This document shows positions 31,300 through 41,852 of a stretch of 64,000 bases of DNA, piece by piece (within the stretch, counting starts at the first letter, position 1; every line of letters begins with the position of its first letter). Under the pieces are notes generated by a model that worked only from the letters and a program-made list of their open reading frames with translations, did not search any database and was not told the origin of the DNA. Location: NCBI GenBank assembly GCA_018857735.1, contig JABMCL010001471.1, positions 45,001 to 109,000 on the forward strand, written 5' to 3'. Both the position numbers and the translations under genes were made by a program. The DNA comes from Alviniconcha marisindica (taxonomy: Eukaryota > Mollusca > Gastropoda > Provannidae).

Positions 31300-34200
31300 T
31301 TAAGGATACTCTCTGTACTGCTTCCTGTAGCAACATTTTTCAGCATGCTCCAGATTCCTCCTGACGATTTGGACAAACTGGCCTGACGTAAACTCTCACG
31401 TTTCGCCATTGCCACTCTGCACACATCACCAATTAACACTTTGAAAGGAAGAAATGTGGTAGGGGTACAGACATTCAAGTATCTTTTCCTCTTTTTTTTT
31501 TACAGTCAGACAGACTGACAGTGACAGACATGCAGACACTCTAGCACCTTTTTCGTTTTTTTACACAGCCAGCAAGACTGACTGACAGAAACAGACAGAC
31601 AGGCAAACAGAGACACTCTGGCACCTTTTGACTTTATTTTTATACAGTCAGACAGACATGCAAACAGACACTCCAGCACCTTTTTTTTTTTTTTACACAG
31701 ACAGACAAACTCACAGAGACAGACAGACATGCAGACACTCTAGCACCTTTTTACTTTTTTACACAGTGAGACAGACAAACTGACTGAGACAGACAGACAT
31801 GCAAACAGACAGACACTCTAGCACCTTTTATTTTTTTTACACAGTGAGACAGACACAACTGACCGAGACAGACAGACATGCAAACAGACACTCTAGCACC
31901 TTTTTGTTTCTTTACACAGTGAGACAGACAAACCGACAGAGACAGACATGTAAACAGACACTCTAGCACCTTGTAATTTTTTTACACAGTGAGACAGACA
32001 AACTGACCGAGACAGACAGACATGCAAACAGACACTCTAGCACCTTTTTATTTCTTTACACAGTGAGACAGACAACCTGACAGACAGACAGACATGCAAA
32101 CAGACACTCTAGCACCTTTTTATTTATTTTACATAGTGAGACAGACAAACTGACCGAGACAGACATGCAAACAGACAGACACTACAGCAGCTTTTCATGG
32201 ATGCACAGAGTGGCAGGCAGATGGACAGACAGACAGACAGACATACAGACCATCTCCAGTACCTTTTCTTTTTGACGATAATCATTTCTAAAGTCTGAAG
32301 GAGGCGTTTTTCTATTCCTTGAATGTCAGCTTCCGTTACATGTCTGGAAATTCAAAGAAAATCACCATGGATATACAAGCATTTCAAAAATCTTTGTCAT
32401 CATCACACTAATGAAAACAATATTTCACAAGTAGGAGTGAGAAAGAATGTGAAGGATGATTGGTGTGTGTATGTGGAATGGGAGGTGGGGGGGGGGGGGG
32501 GGACATATTGGAAAGCAACTGCACGTTTTGTCTTTTGACTCTTATGTAAGATGTACAGTACACCCATTTATTACTGTTTCACGTGTTCATGAAAGACACC
32601 TATCAAATACAGTGTATTATTCTTTAAACAACAACAAAAAAAATGCATGTTTTGTCACTCTAGTGTTATTCAACAGTACTCAGCAGATTTCAGTATAGTA
32701 CCTAAAAAAAAAGGAAGCGGGGATAGCTCAGTGGTTAGAGTGCCAGACTCGTGATCGAATGGTTGCAGGTTCGAATCCCTGCAGGAGTGGTGGGAGAATT
32801 TTCTTCTCCAGGGTCAACTTTCTGTGCTGACTCATCTTTTGGTATTCGTTCCACCCCTGTGTTACTGCAGTAGCATGTAAAAGACCCACATAATTCTTCC
32901 AAAAGTGCAGGTGGCAGGTTACAGCTGAACATGCATGCACCTTACGTATGTGGCTTTGCATGAAGTGACATGGTGCATGGTTGTATGGTGTACACACAAC
33001 GCGCCGAGATGGCAGAAGTTTCATGTGGCACCAGCCATGCCAGCGCTGTAAGTACACATATTCAAAAATGTGCTATAAAAAGCTACTCACTTACGTAGAA
33101 TCACATGCGAGCACAGTGAGTTTGCTTGAGCGCAGAGAATAGCGCTATTGGGCGATTCAGCAAAGCTGGTTTGCTAGAGTGAATGCGATTTGTAATCTTT
33201 CGTGCTGTGTATAACAGTGGAAGATGAACCTAGAGTTGCGAAGCAGTACAATGCCAATACTGTTGCAGTAGCAAAAATGATTGTGGAAAGGGGGTGGAGG
33301 CTGGAAAAAAAGCGTCTCTGCATTGTTTTTTGGCTGACCAGAAGATTGCGAGTTCGTGGAAAAAATGCGTTTTGCAGCATCCTATAGCACGAGCAATAAG
33401 CTATTGCTTGTTGCCAGACACATTCTGACTACGGGCCTCCAAAAATGCCTTTAAAGTTGGCAGTGTAAAATTCCCAAATTCACTGTCACCGCCTTCCATT
33501 GTGAAGAAAGTACGCACCGGAAGTAAAAGCAGCCAAAGGACTTAAGCAATGCCAGGCAAAAGTCAAGGGAGTTAACAACCCTGTCTGGATCGCCCAATAT
33601 AAAAGCGATCAATAACAAAAACCATATGCAACAAAGGAATCCTGCTATATTGAAAAAATGTGCCATAGAAACTATCAGCATAAGCACTGTCATTATTAAT
33701 GAAGTATTAAAAGAAAACTTTGAAGAGCCGATCGGAGATTTTTTTTAGATCTTCAGGCATGGACCTATTATAATTTATGCTAGACTACCAGCTGGGGGAA
33801 CCTATTATCCGATCTGCATGTTCCCCATGAACAGTGAGTGCTTGATCAGCATTTCTGTGCCTTTTTTGCCTTTTGTTTACGGGTATCTGTCATCTTCCCA
33901 CGAGCTCATTGTACCCCCAACAAAAGCGTGCCTACTCTGCGCCACATCCGCAAGCATGGGCCTATATATACAGGTCCATGCCCGTAGGCACTTACCGAGT
34001 GCAGTCCCTTGGATTTCCGAAGACCCTCTATTTCCAAAGGAAATCCACTGTGTAGGCCTGGATGTCCAAATCTGGCACTAGATCATAATTCTACTTAAAA
34101 TGTTCATGATCTGGATAAAGCTGACCTTATTAATATTGTTCACCTGAATGAATGCACTTCACAAATTGATCATACTGACTCAGTGACTGTGAGACAGACA

Positions 34201-34698
34201 ATTAGATTGATACAATACTACATACTTTGCATCGTTATGTAAAACTAAAAGTACTAAAACAACAAAAAGAATCTGCATGATACACTCATCTGGAAGTTTT
34301 ATCACTCCATGTTTCACTCAAAGGGACAGAGATGTCTAGACTAAAAAGGTTCAATTGCATGATATATGTAACTGTCTTCAATTTAAAGACAGAGCTTTAC
34401 ACACAGGTTCATCTGCACAGCTCCATCAACACTGACTCAAACACAATCAGAATCACCTGACACTATTCCCAAAGTTGGAAAGCAGCTGCTGGAGCGGCCG
34501 GTAGCACTGCACTTGTATACACAATTACAGTATGTACTGGGGCGGGAAATGGCTGCACACATTACCGTCTCACCCAGCGCTGGGCAAGTCTCAGGGAAAT
34601 GGCTGCACACCCAACCTTCTCACCCAACACTGGGTAAGCTTGAGGTGTTTTATCTGAGAAATGCTAACAAACCTGATGCAGTAATATGCTGAGGTTCA

Positions 34699-34765
<67 letters not shown>

Positions 34766-36180
34766 ACCAACAGTGACCCAAATACATCAGAATCACCTGA
34801 CAAAGTAGGACAGGTAAGTGTATGGACAGTTGACAGCACCAAAACCGGACAGGACAGCCATCAATGTCACCCCAATCACCCCGACACGGCCGATGCACTG
34901 TTCTATGGAGAAAATACCTGTAATCAAAGCCACACAGCACACGAGTTATGTAAGTGAGCACTGGTGAAGATGCCAGCTTGCTTCCTATGGGAGCCATTGT
35001 GTGTGTGTGTGTGTGTGTGGTGATGCATGTACATGTGTGGGTGCATGTGTGTGTGTGTGTGCAAATGTGTGTGTGTGTGTGGCGATGCATGTGCATGTGT
35101 GTGTGTACGTGTGTGAGTGTGTGTGCGTGTGTATACGCATGCGTGTGGGCATGCATGCATGTGTGTGTGTATGCATGCGCATGTGCGCGCACACATGTGT
35201 GTGATGACCCTGAATTATTAAGATACTATTCAAATTCAGTTTCTCCTTGCGCCTTAACGCACGAGGTCAAATGACAACTTTAATTTCTAGCCGTGGAAAA
35301 CTGTTGTTTGATGTTGGTCTGTGCTTGACAAAGGTCTTACCCCAAAATTTGTTCTTTGTAACCTTTCATGTGTTTGGATTTTGTTTTAGAATGTTAGCAG
35401 TCATCCTTGCTTCAGATTTTTTTCTCCTCAGTTGAGGTGAGCACGCAAATCTCACGTCAAGCATCTCACATCAAGCATCAAACTGGTGGCACATGCAGCA
35501 GGTGAGGTGGGACATGTGATACCACTTTGTACGGAATAACAGATCATTCTTATGAAGCGTCTTCCTCTAACCTGAGTTGAACTTACTGCACTGTACAAAC
35601 TACCTATGCCAACAACAACAACAGCAGCAACAAAATGAAGTACACACAGTTCAACCACCGAAATCATGAGTATCCATAAAAACACTGCCTAGGAAACAAT
35701 ATTTACACACAGGCACAGGACAGGAAAACAACAGAGCTCAACCATTTTTTTATTAAGTAAGTTATTTTACTTCTCATCTCACTTTTCATAATTTTTCACC
35801 GTTTAACTGTTGTTTAAGTGTCATTTTGCAGCTTTTGACAAAGGGGATTACCCCGAAAATTTGCAGACTGTGTGTTTGTATCCTAATAAATAAGCGTTCT
35901 GTTCGACCTTTTATGCGTTTTGATCTTATAGTTATACACATGCCACCTAGGAAACAATAACTACATATATATCATATATTATATATATATGCATACATGT
36001 AATAATAAAATCAATGTCCTATAAACATACACATCAACACCAGCACACTCCCTCCCCACCTCTAGCCCCCTCTGTACTCCCACCCGACTAACATGAATTG
36101 TGAACACACACACACACACACACACACATGCATGCACATACACACACACAACACTCTCTCTCTCTCTCAAACAACACACA

Positions 36181-36213
<33 letters not shown>

Positions 36214-36321
36214 CACACACTCTCTCTCAAACACACACACACACAAACCTCTCTCTCACACAACACACACACACACAACTCTCTCTCTACACACACACAC
36301 TCTCTCTCTCTCACACACACA

Positions 36322-36358
<37 letters not shown>

Positions 36359-38243
36359 GTGCATGTAACACATGCATGCACACACACACACACACACACT
36401 CTCTCTCTCTCTCACACACACACACACATACACACACACACACACCAAGCACACACACACACACATGCACACACACACACAAACAGTTGAAACACACACA
36501 CACAAGCAAACACACACATACCACATAATTATGGGCTTTGAGCACCAGTCTCGACATCCAGTCTCATTAACTGCCGTTTATGAATATTAAAGTATACCTT
36601 TGGAGCAGTTTAGCATCACTATACCATAGCATCTGGCTGTACCATAGCGGTACATGTTCTTTAAACTCACCATGCTTCGGACTGAGGATTGGAAAAGGGT
36701 CTCCGATTCTCCAGAACATGTAGAGAATGGCACACCACGCTCCAAAGGTGATGAGTACCCTTACATGCTGCTTCTGGGGCACTGAAAAATACACCGAAGG
36801 TTGAGCATGATAACTTTAAGTTTACCACTGTGTGTTTGACAGATGGTTCCTTCAGGATTGCACTCCACATAACAACGTTAATGGGTGTGGGTGTGAGTGT
36901 GGGTGTGTGTGTGTATGTGTGTGTGTGTGTGTGTGTGGGGGGGGGATACACTGGCATGATTTTGATTGGTATAATGGTCAAAAAATAATAACTGCCTGCT
37001 GACACACATCAGTGAAATTTTCAATGTTAGTGTATATATATATATATATTATATACATAATATAAATATATATAAATATTTGATTCTTTCCTATATGAGC
37101 AAAGATCTTTTTCTTTTATAGAACATGTATTTTGATTTCCTGATGGAATGACCGAAAGAAGTCTGCAGATATAATAAACGCTGGCATATTTTCTGTTTTT
37201 AGGCTAACCTGCATCTTTGGTACAGTTCTCAAAAAGTCTCCAAAAAAAAAAAAAAAAAAAAAAATCCTCCTGAAACTTTCACAGGGAGCTGATGTTTTAT
37301 GCCCAGTCAACTTCAGAGGAATGGCAGAATATGTATACATACAAAAACATTGACAAAGCATTGATCTGTATTAACGCAAGGCAAAAACTAAAAAAGCAAT
37401 TGTACAAGCATTAATCTGTATTAACACAAGGCAAAAACTGAAAAAGCAACCGTAAAACCATTAATCTGTATTAACTAATGCAAGGCAAAAACTGAAAAAG
37501 CAACTGTAAAAGCATTAATCTGTATTAACACAAGGCAAAAACTGAAAAAGCAACCTACTGACAATTCCGAAAACCATAAACGGACCCTAGCGGTTTCCTT
37601 CCTGTTCAGTTCTGAGTTAGGAGCACTATAATTAGTATAAATTATAATGTGCTAGTCTACTACTCTGTTTGTTCTCACGTGCAAAAAACACTCAGTTCTG
37701 TCACAGCTGCACTGTACAGGAAGACTACAGGAAGATCACAGATATGCACTGACACAAAGGATTTGTACCATGCAATGATCTTTGGACCCCAAACTCACCA
37801 AGCCTGATGGTACTGATGACGTAGAAAGCGATGTAAAAGGGCAGAACAGCAATCAGGACAAACAGGATGGCGTAGAGACCCAGTTTCCAGTGAAAGAATC
37901 GAGAACTGAGGAAAACACAAGGAACATTCATGCACCAGGGTGGGAATCAGTTGTTTTTTTAAAACAACAACCAAGAAACAAGGAAAACTCTCTAAATGTG
38001 GTAAAGCCAGTTAACTGCATCTGGGTAGATAGATGGTCATGGGGGTATACCCCCCTCCCAGCGGGGGTATACCTCACTCCCACATCCTCATAAGTTTGAA
38101 CAACTCTCATTCTCCCCGTCACATCTATACCTGAAGTTAGGTCCAGCAACGTATCACATCAAGATCAAGATCAACTCTCTCCCTCATCAGAGGCGTAAGG
38201 TGTGTGCGTGTCGTGATGTGTCTGTGTTGACGTGGTTGCCTGG

Positions 38244-38310
<67 letters not shown>

Positions 38311-41120
38311 TGTATGCATGTGTGTGTGTGGGTGTGAGTATGTGGGTGTCTCTGTGTAATCATATTGTGGGTGCTTGGGTGTGAAATGCTTGAGTGTTGA
38401 TGTATGCACTTACAGTACTTGTCCTTTTTTGATCGTCATGCCGATGTTGATAATTAATATACAGTGCCATATATATATATTATGCACATAATATTTATGG
38501 GGTATAGCACTTATGAGTTATTATTATCATACTGCCACCCATCCCTCCCTACATACCTGGAGTCCATGATACCAAGGATTTCAAAGATGATGAGCTCAAA
38601 CATGGTGCAGGAGAGAGAGAAGGTGACAGAAAACACCAGCTGCACCACATTGTGATGGACCTGCACACATGCACGCACGCACGCATGCACGCACACACAC
38701 ACACAGCCAGGCAACCACATCAAGACACACACACACACACACATACACACATGCACACACATTAGTTTACATTCTAAAAAGAACTATAGATATATTATAT
38801 ATAATATATATACACTACACAGCAACATGTTTTGGCTTTGTAGTTTGAACAGTACTGTTTAAATAAGTAGGTGGGTGAATAGTTGTATAGTGTACACAGA
38901 ATGTGCACTGAAACGGCAGCAGCTTCACATGGCAGCAGCCATGTAATAACCAAATAATTCAAACAGTGATCGACTGCCATGGGTGTATTTAAAAACATGT
39001 TATAAAGGCTACAGTCACTCATCCAGAATCACATGCAATATGGAGCTGAGTGAGTCCGCCTCAGAGCAGATGATGGTGCTATACATGTATCATTATAATC
39101 ATATAAAAGTGATCAACAAACAAACATTTTACCAAGCTCATGTGGATACGATAATGGTGCCGAGTAGTACGGATCTAGATGCCAGCATATTATATGTGTT
39201 ACTGTCAGTGATGGTGCTATAACTTTTTTGACCAGTGGCAGTGTGACAACTGGTGCACATAACTTGTCAGATACACAGCCATCCATACTAGAGCTCTACT
39301 AGCAACCACCCAGCTCCCTTCCTTGTGTAGAACACACACACACACACACACACACACAACACACACACAATGACACACACACACAACACGCACACACACA
39401 CACACACACAACATGCCATGTACACACACTCACATACACACATGCCAATTAGTTTACATTTATTGAGCATGATAAATAATAAATATAACACTGACACAAT
39501 TTGTTTTTTTGCAAATATGTGTTGTGGTGGGTGTGTGTGTGACACAGAATGATAAAATTAATAAGATTAATAACATATAATTAATAGTGTGTGTGGTGTG
39601 TTTGTGTGTTTAAAGTATGGATATTGAATGAGCAAATGTTCTTCCTGTAAGTGTAAGTGTGAGAGAAAGTTACAAAGCAAAGAACCAGAACACAGTCAAA
39701 GCAAACTGCAAGCATTCATGAGCATGTACACGTGCACGCGTACAATCTCACACACACACATGTACTGATGTAGACACAGTCAATAAGATAAAGAGGTGAG
39801 ATTTCAAAAGATGAAAGATGAAACATTAAACAATTTTTTTTTTATCCATTCACTAAATGATAAATCAAGGTGGTCAATTCGCCTTGAAAAGAGAACAAAG
39901 ATCTATTCTTACCTCATAATCGCGGAACAACTGCTTGAGGAAGAAAACCCAACCACCTCCAAAGAACAGCACCTGAAAGTCCAAGAAACATAATATATTA
40001 TCAGTCTAAACATACCACATTGCAATCAATGTACCTGTGTATTATACTGTATTATGAATATGACTCATACTAAGTCATAGTCACAGTTAGTGAGTTACAA
40101 ACTGAACAGAAACATTCCGAGAGAAAAAAAAAATCAAAAAAATCAGCGCTCTACAAACAACCATGGATAAAAGTACCATTATATATACTGTGGCACATAT
40201 TCCAGAGCTGAGTGAGCTCTTTAGCACACATAGCCTCCCTAATTTCTGTTGGCAATCATACTAGAATCGGGTATTGGCTGACATACCACTTAATATTTAT
40301 AATAATGATCTGATCAATGAACGTTGATGTCTTTATAGTACCAATTAACTCCCTTGTTGTTTGTTGATGTTGCCAGGAGAGGCACAAAGCTTGGAAACTG
40401 CACTGATGTTGAATGAAGACACCATACACTGATACAGCAAAAATAATGAAGAAAAAGGAATCTCAGACCTGAAATCTCTAGTCTTTCAGTTTCACAATAT
40501 ATGCAGTATACTACTGATGTGTTTCTGCAACTGTAAGAATAGATGATCTATCTGTTGACTACAATGATACATGATAGATTCTTAATGGGGAAATATATAG
40601 ATTTTTGCTACTCTGTATTAAATAAGCAAGTGTTCACGTTGCAATGGAGTGTGTGTGCGCGCGTTCGTGTAAACTATATATGACTCTGTGTATTATGTAC
40701 AGCACTTTTTGCATGACAATTAAGTTCTGACGCAATTTTGCCTGGATAGTGCAGAATACTAAGATTAAGAATACTAGAAATGACACTTCAGCGATGCGAC
40801 ATTTTTGACCCGGCAATTGATAAAAAGAAAAAGAAAAAAAAGAAAAAAAGAAGAAGATTTATTGCTTCCGGGTGGAACTGGTCGTATGATCTATTGCAAA
40901 CAAATCCTGGTCCAATTCCTGTTCTAGTGGAAACAGACAAAAAGATGAGTGTCTACTCCTCCTTTCACTTTTGAAAGACAGTACCAACTACCATCCTAGT
41001 CACTGAAGGCGCATCTTCAAAGGTCCAACATGCCGAATGCACCACAAGGCTGCCGAAAATAATGCAACAGATAGATACCTGCGAAAACGACATTATGCAA
41101 GAATCGACCAAAAACGACAT
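24341..41120 (-). CDS. GPR89: Golgi pH regulator GPHR / GPR89 (complete, 15 coding exons, 456 aa)
   Basis: A multi-pass membrane protein of the Golgi/ER. In vertebrates it is an anion channel that controls organelle acidification; its plant relatives were described as GTG proteins. Join (minus, 5' to 3'): 41120-41079, 39972-39913, 38660-38557, 37905-37799, 36781-36671, 34917-34797, 32343-32263, 31416-31310, 30733-30645, 29270-29178, 28504-28409, 27106-27017, 26470-26405, 25840-25782, 24485-24341. Total 1371 nt, with every phase closing. Human GPHR is 455 aa, so the length is full. Signature pieces: N-terminus [93 protein letters not shown], and C-terminus [18 protein letters not shown] to [10 protein letters not shown]. 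Several Leu/Ile/Phe-rich membrane segments and a charged central loop are visible. The gene is head to head with USP25/28. Confidence 0.97.
24700..25035 (+). repeat. Degenerate ACC/ATC-rich minisatellite
   Basis: Repeats of caccaccaaccatcaccaca and acctgctct run through GPHR intron 14 up to the 59-bp array. Confidence 0.85.
25040..25785 (+). repeat. Minisatellite, ~59-bp unit, 12 copies plus the real GPHR exon 14 donor
   Basis: The unit contains aagcaaggttacctgtgctc, tgatttgggtgtgaaatggg and tgctcagagctggcgccc. On the minus strand each copy reads CAGAGCACAG|GTAACCTTGC, against the real CAGAGTACAG|GTAACCTTGC at 25770-25790. Two copies are shortened (about 45-48 bp). Copies carry exchanges (gcgcc/acgccc) suggesting conversion. 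Confidence 0.95.
25782..25840 (-). CDS. GPR89: GPHR exon 14
   Basis: Encodes [19 protein letters not shown]. Acceptor GTTGCAG. Donor ACAG|GTAACC is the terminal copy of the 25040-25785 array. Confidence 0.95.
25860..26400. other. GPHR intron 13 stretch
   Basis: Poly-C at 25919-25931. No exon or dispersed family recognised. Confidence 0.5.
26405..26470 (-). CDS. GPR89: GPHR exon 13
   Basis: Encodes [20 protein letters not shown] then IM. Acceptor GTTCCAG, donor ATG|GTAAGT. Confidence 0.96.
26590..27016 (+). repeat. CA-rich microsatellite block
   Basis: Imperfect (CA)n with acacacgtacacctcca / catgcacc modules, GPHR intron 12. Confidence 0.9.
27017..27106 (-). CDS. GPR89: GPHR exon 12
   Basis: Encodes [20 protein letters not shown] then [10 protein letters not shown]. 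Acceptor TCAACAG, donor AGG|GTATGG. Confidence 0.96.
27120..27753. other. GPHR intron 11 stretch with (TA)n
   Basis: Contains (TA)n at about 27403-27445 and short CA runs. No element family recognised apart from these. Confidence 0.55.
27754..28159. mobile_element. Foldback element with ~117-bp inverted arms
   Basis: The left end gaatcaacaaacaagggagt, taattagcgctcaaaatacg, and on to gtaactctcacctggcatg and aaggtacataaac is matched by the reversed right end (28048-28159) almost base for base. Inside, a second inverted pair (ccaggtgcgagttacc / ggtaactcacctgg) repeats the same text, so the element contains two tandem hairpins. No coding. Partial copies: 17940-18125, about 40325-40375, about 48930-49005. 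Confidence 0.9.
28409..28504 (-). CDS. GPR89: GPHR exon 11
   Basis: Encodes [20 protein letters not shown] then [12 protein letters not shown]. Acceptor CTGGCAG, donor GAC|GTAAGT. Confidence 0.96.
28540..28715 (-). repeat. Two copies of the dispersed 'aaacatggtgcttaacgtcc' element
   Basis: agtaagtaaacatggtgctt, aacgtccacagaaactgta and ggcttatcagggac occur at about 28543-28600 and 28648-28708. This is the reverse orientation of the 530-1075 family. Confidence 0.75.
28720..29160. other. GPHR intron 10 stretch
   Basis: T-rich run at 28865-28915 and short CA runs (29030-29045, 29122-29136). No exon recognised. Confidence 0.5.
29178..29270 (-). CDS. GPR89: GPHR exon 10
   Basis: Encodes [20 protein letters not shown] then [11 protein letters not shown]. 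Acceptor CATGCAG, donor ATG|GTGAGC. Confidence 0.96.
29390..30590 (+). repeat. Compound (CA)n block with ~9 copies of a fixed ~45-bp spacer
   Basis: The spacer gcatgaatgaatccctgaac, acacttgtataaattata and atgtgcacac recurs about nine times (29685-30500), each separated by a (CA)n run of variable length. The first part (29390-29690) alternates (CA)n, (TC)n and acatacacatgcttgccca. Confidence 0.93.
30645..30733 (-). CDS. GPR89: GPHR exon 9: central loop
   Basis: Encodes [20 protein letters not shown] then [10 protein letters not shown]. Acceptor CTATGCAG at 30734 was chosen over the later CAG at 30714 because only it closes the phase with exon 8 and restores the vertebrate length. Donor ATG|GTACGT. 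Confidence 0.92.
30986..31145 (+). repeat. (GA)n purine tract ~160 bp
   Basis: Almost pure AG dinucleotides with short GGGAGGGGGAGAG interruptions. It is adjacent to (CA)n at 31147-31295, GPHR intron 8. Confidence 0.95.
31310..31416 (-). CDS. GPR89: GPHR exon 8: central loop
   Basis: Encodes [20 protein letters not shown] then [15 protein letters not shown]. Acceptor TGTGCAG, donor GAGA|GTATCC. Confidence 0.94.
31505..32262 (+). repeat. Minisatellite, ~75-bp unit, ~10 copies, seeded on the GPHR exon 7 donor
   Basis: The unit contains acactctagcacctttttat, ttttttacacagtgagacag, acaaactgac and agagacagacagacatgcaa. Minus-strand copies read AAAAAG|GTGCTAGAGTGTCTG, against the real AGAAAAG|GTACTGGAGATGGTCTG at 32240-32270. 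Confidence 0.9.
32263..32343 (-). CDS. GPR89: GPHR exon 7: central loop
   Basis: Encodes [20 protein letters not shown] then IIVKKK. Acceptor TTTCCAG, donor AAAAG|GTACTG. The donor edge is the terminal copy of the 31505-32262 array. Confidence 0.94.
32717..33616 (+). mobile_element. tRNA-derived SINE, family A (full copy, interrupted)
   Basis: The head at 32717-32783 is tRNA-like: gcggggatagctcagtggtt (A box) and ggttcgaatccctgc (B box). The body has gcatgtaaaagaccca, ggcaggttacagctgaacat, ttacgtatgtggctttgcat, aacgcgccgagatggcaga and gctataaaaagctactcact. It runs to agcgcta at 33147 and resumes after a MITE with taaaagcgatcaataac (33600-33616). Other copies: 15282-15600, 38860-39125. Confidence 0.88.
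33148..33597 (+). mobile_element. MITE-like element with TA duplication (copy 2), nested in SINE A
   Basis: Begins TTGGGCGATTCAG and ends CTGGATCGCCCAA, 13-bp inverted ends with one mismatch, flanked by TA (33146-33147, 33598-33599). Removing it restores the SINE text gcgc-ta-taaaagcg. 450 bp, no coding. Homologous to 4708-5224. Confidence 0.92.
33620..34420. other. GPHR intron 6 stretch
   Basis: No exon or known element recognised. A short possible hairpin (gcatgttccc / gggaac near 33790-33835) is seen. Confidence 0.5.
34424..34470 (+). repeat. Extra copy of the GPHR exon 6 donor edge
   Basis: caacactgactcaaacacaa and tcagaatcacctgacac resemble 34768-34805 (caacagtgacccaaatacat, cagaatcacctgacaaag), which spans the real exon 6 donor. 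One intronic decoy copy lies 330 bp downstream in the transcript. Confidence 0.8.
34700..34761 (+). repeat. (TA)n microsatellite ~60 bp
   Basis: About 30 pure TA units, 35 bp from the exon 6 donor. Confidence 0.97.
34797..34917 (-). CDS. GPR89: GPHR exon 6
   Basis: Encodes [20 protein letters not shown] then [20 protein letters not shown]. Acceptor ATTACAG, donor TCAG|GTGATT. A second copy of the exon end and donor lies downstream at 34424-34470. Confidence 0.96.
34996..35205 (+). repeat. TG/TGCATG-rich microsatellite
   Basis: Imperfect (TG)n with gatgcatgt inserts, GPHR intron 5. Confidence 0.93.
35330..35930 (+). repeat. Dispersed repeat shared with CHK1 introns 8-9
   Basis: Contains the blocks cttatgaagc, actg.actgtacaaac, ggacaggaaaacaacagagc, tttaagtgtcattttgcagc, acaaaggggattaccccgaa and cctaataaataagcgttct, in the same order as in 10920-11800. 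Confidence 0.65.
36095..36515 (+). repeat. CA/CT microsatellite block
   Basis: Alternating (CA)n and (TC)n runs, GPHR intron 5. Confidence 0.95.
36671..36781 (-). CDS. GPR89: GPHR exon 5
   Basis: Encodes [20 protein letters not shown] then [14 protein letters not shown]. Acceptor TTTTTCAG, donor CATG|GTGAGT. Confidence 0.96.
36890..37090 (+). repeat. TG tract, poly-G and TA-rich runs
   Basis: (TG)n at about 36895-36936 and ggggggggg to 36945, then TA-rich sequence at about 37033-37080. Confidence 0.9.
37236..37264 (+). repeat. Poly-A run
   Basis: Some two dozen A residues in GPHR intron 4. Confidence 0.95.
37360..37560 (+). repeat. Minisatellite, ~45-bp unit, 4 copies
   Basis: The unit contains gcattaatctgtattaacac and aaggcaaaaactgaaaaagc. 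The region beyond, to 37798, shows nothing recognised. Confidence 0.93.
37799..37905 (-). CDS. GPR89: GPHR exon 4: third membrane segment
   Basis: Encodes [19 protein letters not shown] to YVISTIRL. Acceptor TTCCTCAG, donor CTTG|GTGAGT. Confidence 0.96.
38240..38345 (+). repeat. (TG)n microsatellite
   Basis: About 100 bp of TG-rich sequence, GPHR intron 3. Confidence 0.95.
38557..38660 (-). CDS. GPR89: GPHR exon 3: second membrane segment
   Basis: Encodes [18 protein letters not shown] then [16 protein letters not shown]. Acceptor TGTGCAG, donor CCAG|GTATGT. Confidence 0.96.
38860..39125 (+). mobile_element. SINE family A, 5'-truncated diverged copy
   Basis: Shared blocks: tagttgtatagtgtacacag, aacggcagcagcttcacatg, tcactcatccagaatcacat and atataaaagtgatcaacaa. 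Confidence 0.78.
39225..39430 (+). repeat. CA-tailed dispersed module, second copy
   Basis: ctctactagcaaccacccag, ctcccttccttgtgtagaac and then (CA)n match 20725-20790. Confidence 0.75.
39913..39972 (-). CDS. GPR89: GPHR exon 2: first membrane segment
   Basis: Encodes [20 protein letters not shown]. Acceptor CTTTCAG, donor GAG|GTAAGA. Confidence 0.95.
39990..41060. other. GPHR intron 1
   Basis: Contains only a fragment of the foldback family end (accaattaactcccttgt near 40342) and an A/G-rich run (40820-40860). No exon recognised. Confidence 0.55.
41079..41120 (-). CDS. GPR89: GPHR exon 1
   Basis: Encodes [14 protein letters not shown] (42 nt), nearly the vertebrate N-terminus. Donor CAG|GTATCT. 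The ATG is at 41120-41118. Confidence 0.95.
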
Positions 41121-41810
41121 CTTGATCGGCGCAGGTGGTTTCTGTCACACACCACCAGCAACTAGATCCACGGCAAAATTGTTTACGTCAACCACATGCA
41201 GGCTGACATTTTGGTCTTTATAAAACTACAAATCGCAGAACAAAACAAAAACGATATAATTTTTACGTCATATTTTGTTGATATAATTTGCTGAGAAAAA
41301 TCTTATAAATCTTTTTATCTTAAAATTTATATTTTTAAAGCCTAATTTGATGGCATGTTTGTTTGTAAAGGAAAAGAAAAATTCTTTAAAAATCTTATCC
41401 ATGTCACAGTTTTGTCGTTTCCAAACAAATAGCGTCTGCTAGTCTAAGCGGACTAATATCTTTTCCCATTCAAATATTATGAACCGAAGCTCAACCAAAA
41501 CAGTTCCACAGATAAAGATTACGTATATCGTATATAGGTATATTTTCTGACGTGCTCTTGTCATTAGCAAACTGTATTTTTGCAAAAAAGTTTTGAAGAA
41601 ATAGAGTGCTGGTTTACTGGGAATTCCAAGCTGTTCTATGAAGTAGAAAGCACCCCTCTGGTAAAAGCGGCTCCACTCACAAATAAACTTAGTCAAAGAA
41701 AACTCTAGCTTTATATGTTATTATATATTTCTTAATTTGATTTTTACCTAAATGCTTAAAAGTATATGTGCCTCTTTTCTTAAGTTTCAAAGCATCAGAA
41801 CTCGAGTTAA

Positions 41811-41850
41811 ATCGTGCAATCCATTGAGGAATCGGAGAGGAATGCACGAT
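41811..41850. promoter_or_regulatory. Short inverted repeat before the YY1-like site
   Basis: ATCGTGCAAT (41811-41820) and AATGCACGAT (41841-41850) pair with one mismatch across a 20-bp spacer. Could be a dimer-binding operator or chance. Confidence 0.4.
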
Positions 41851-41852
41851 AG

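Noticed and set aside
32717..32783. Possible functional tRNA gene
   Set aside because: A and B boxes are good but acceptor and anticodon stems do not pair cleanly, and it continues into a repeated SINE body.
41811..41850. Prokaryotic-style operator or terminator
   Set aside because: The context is a eukaryotic promoter; kept as a low-confidence inverted repeat only.
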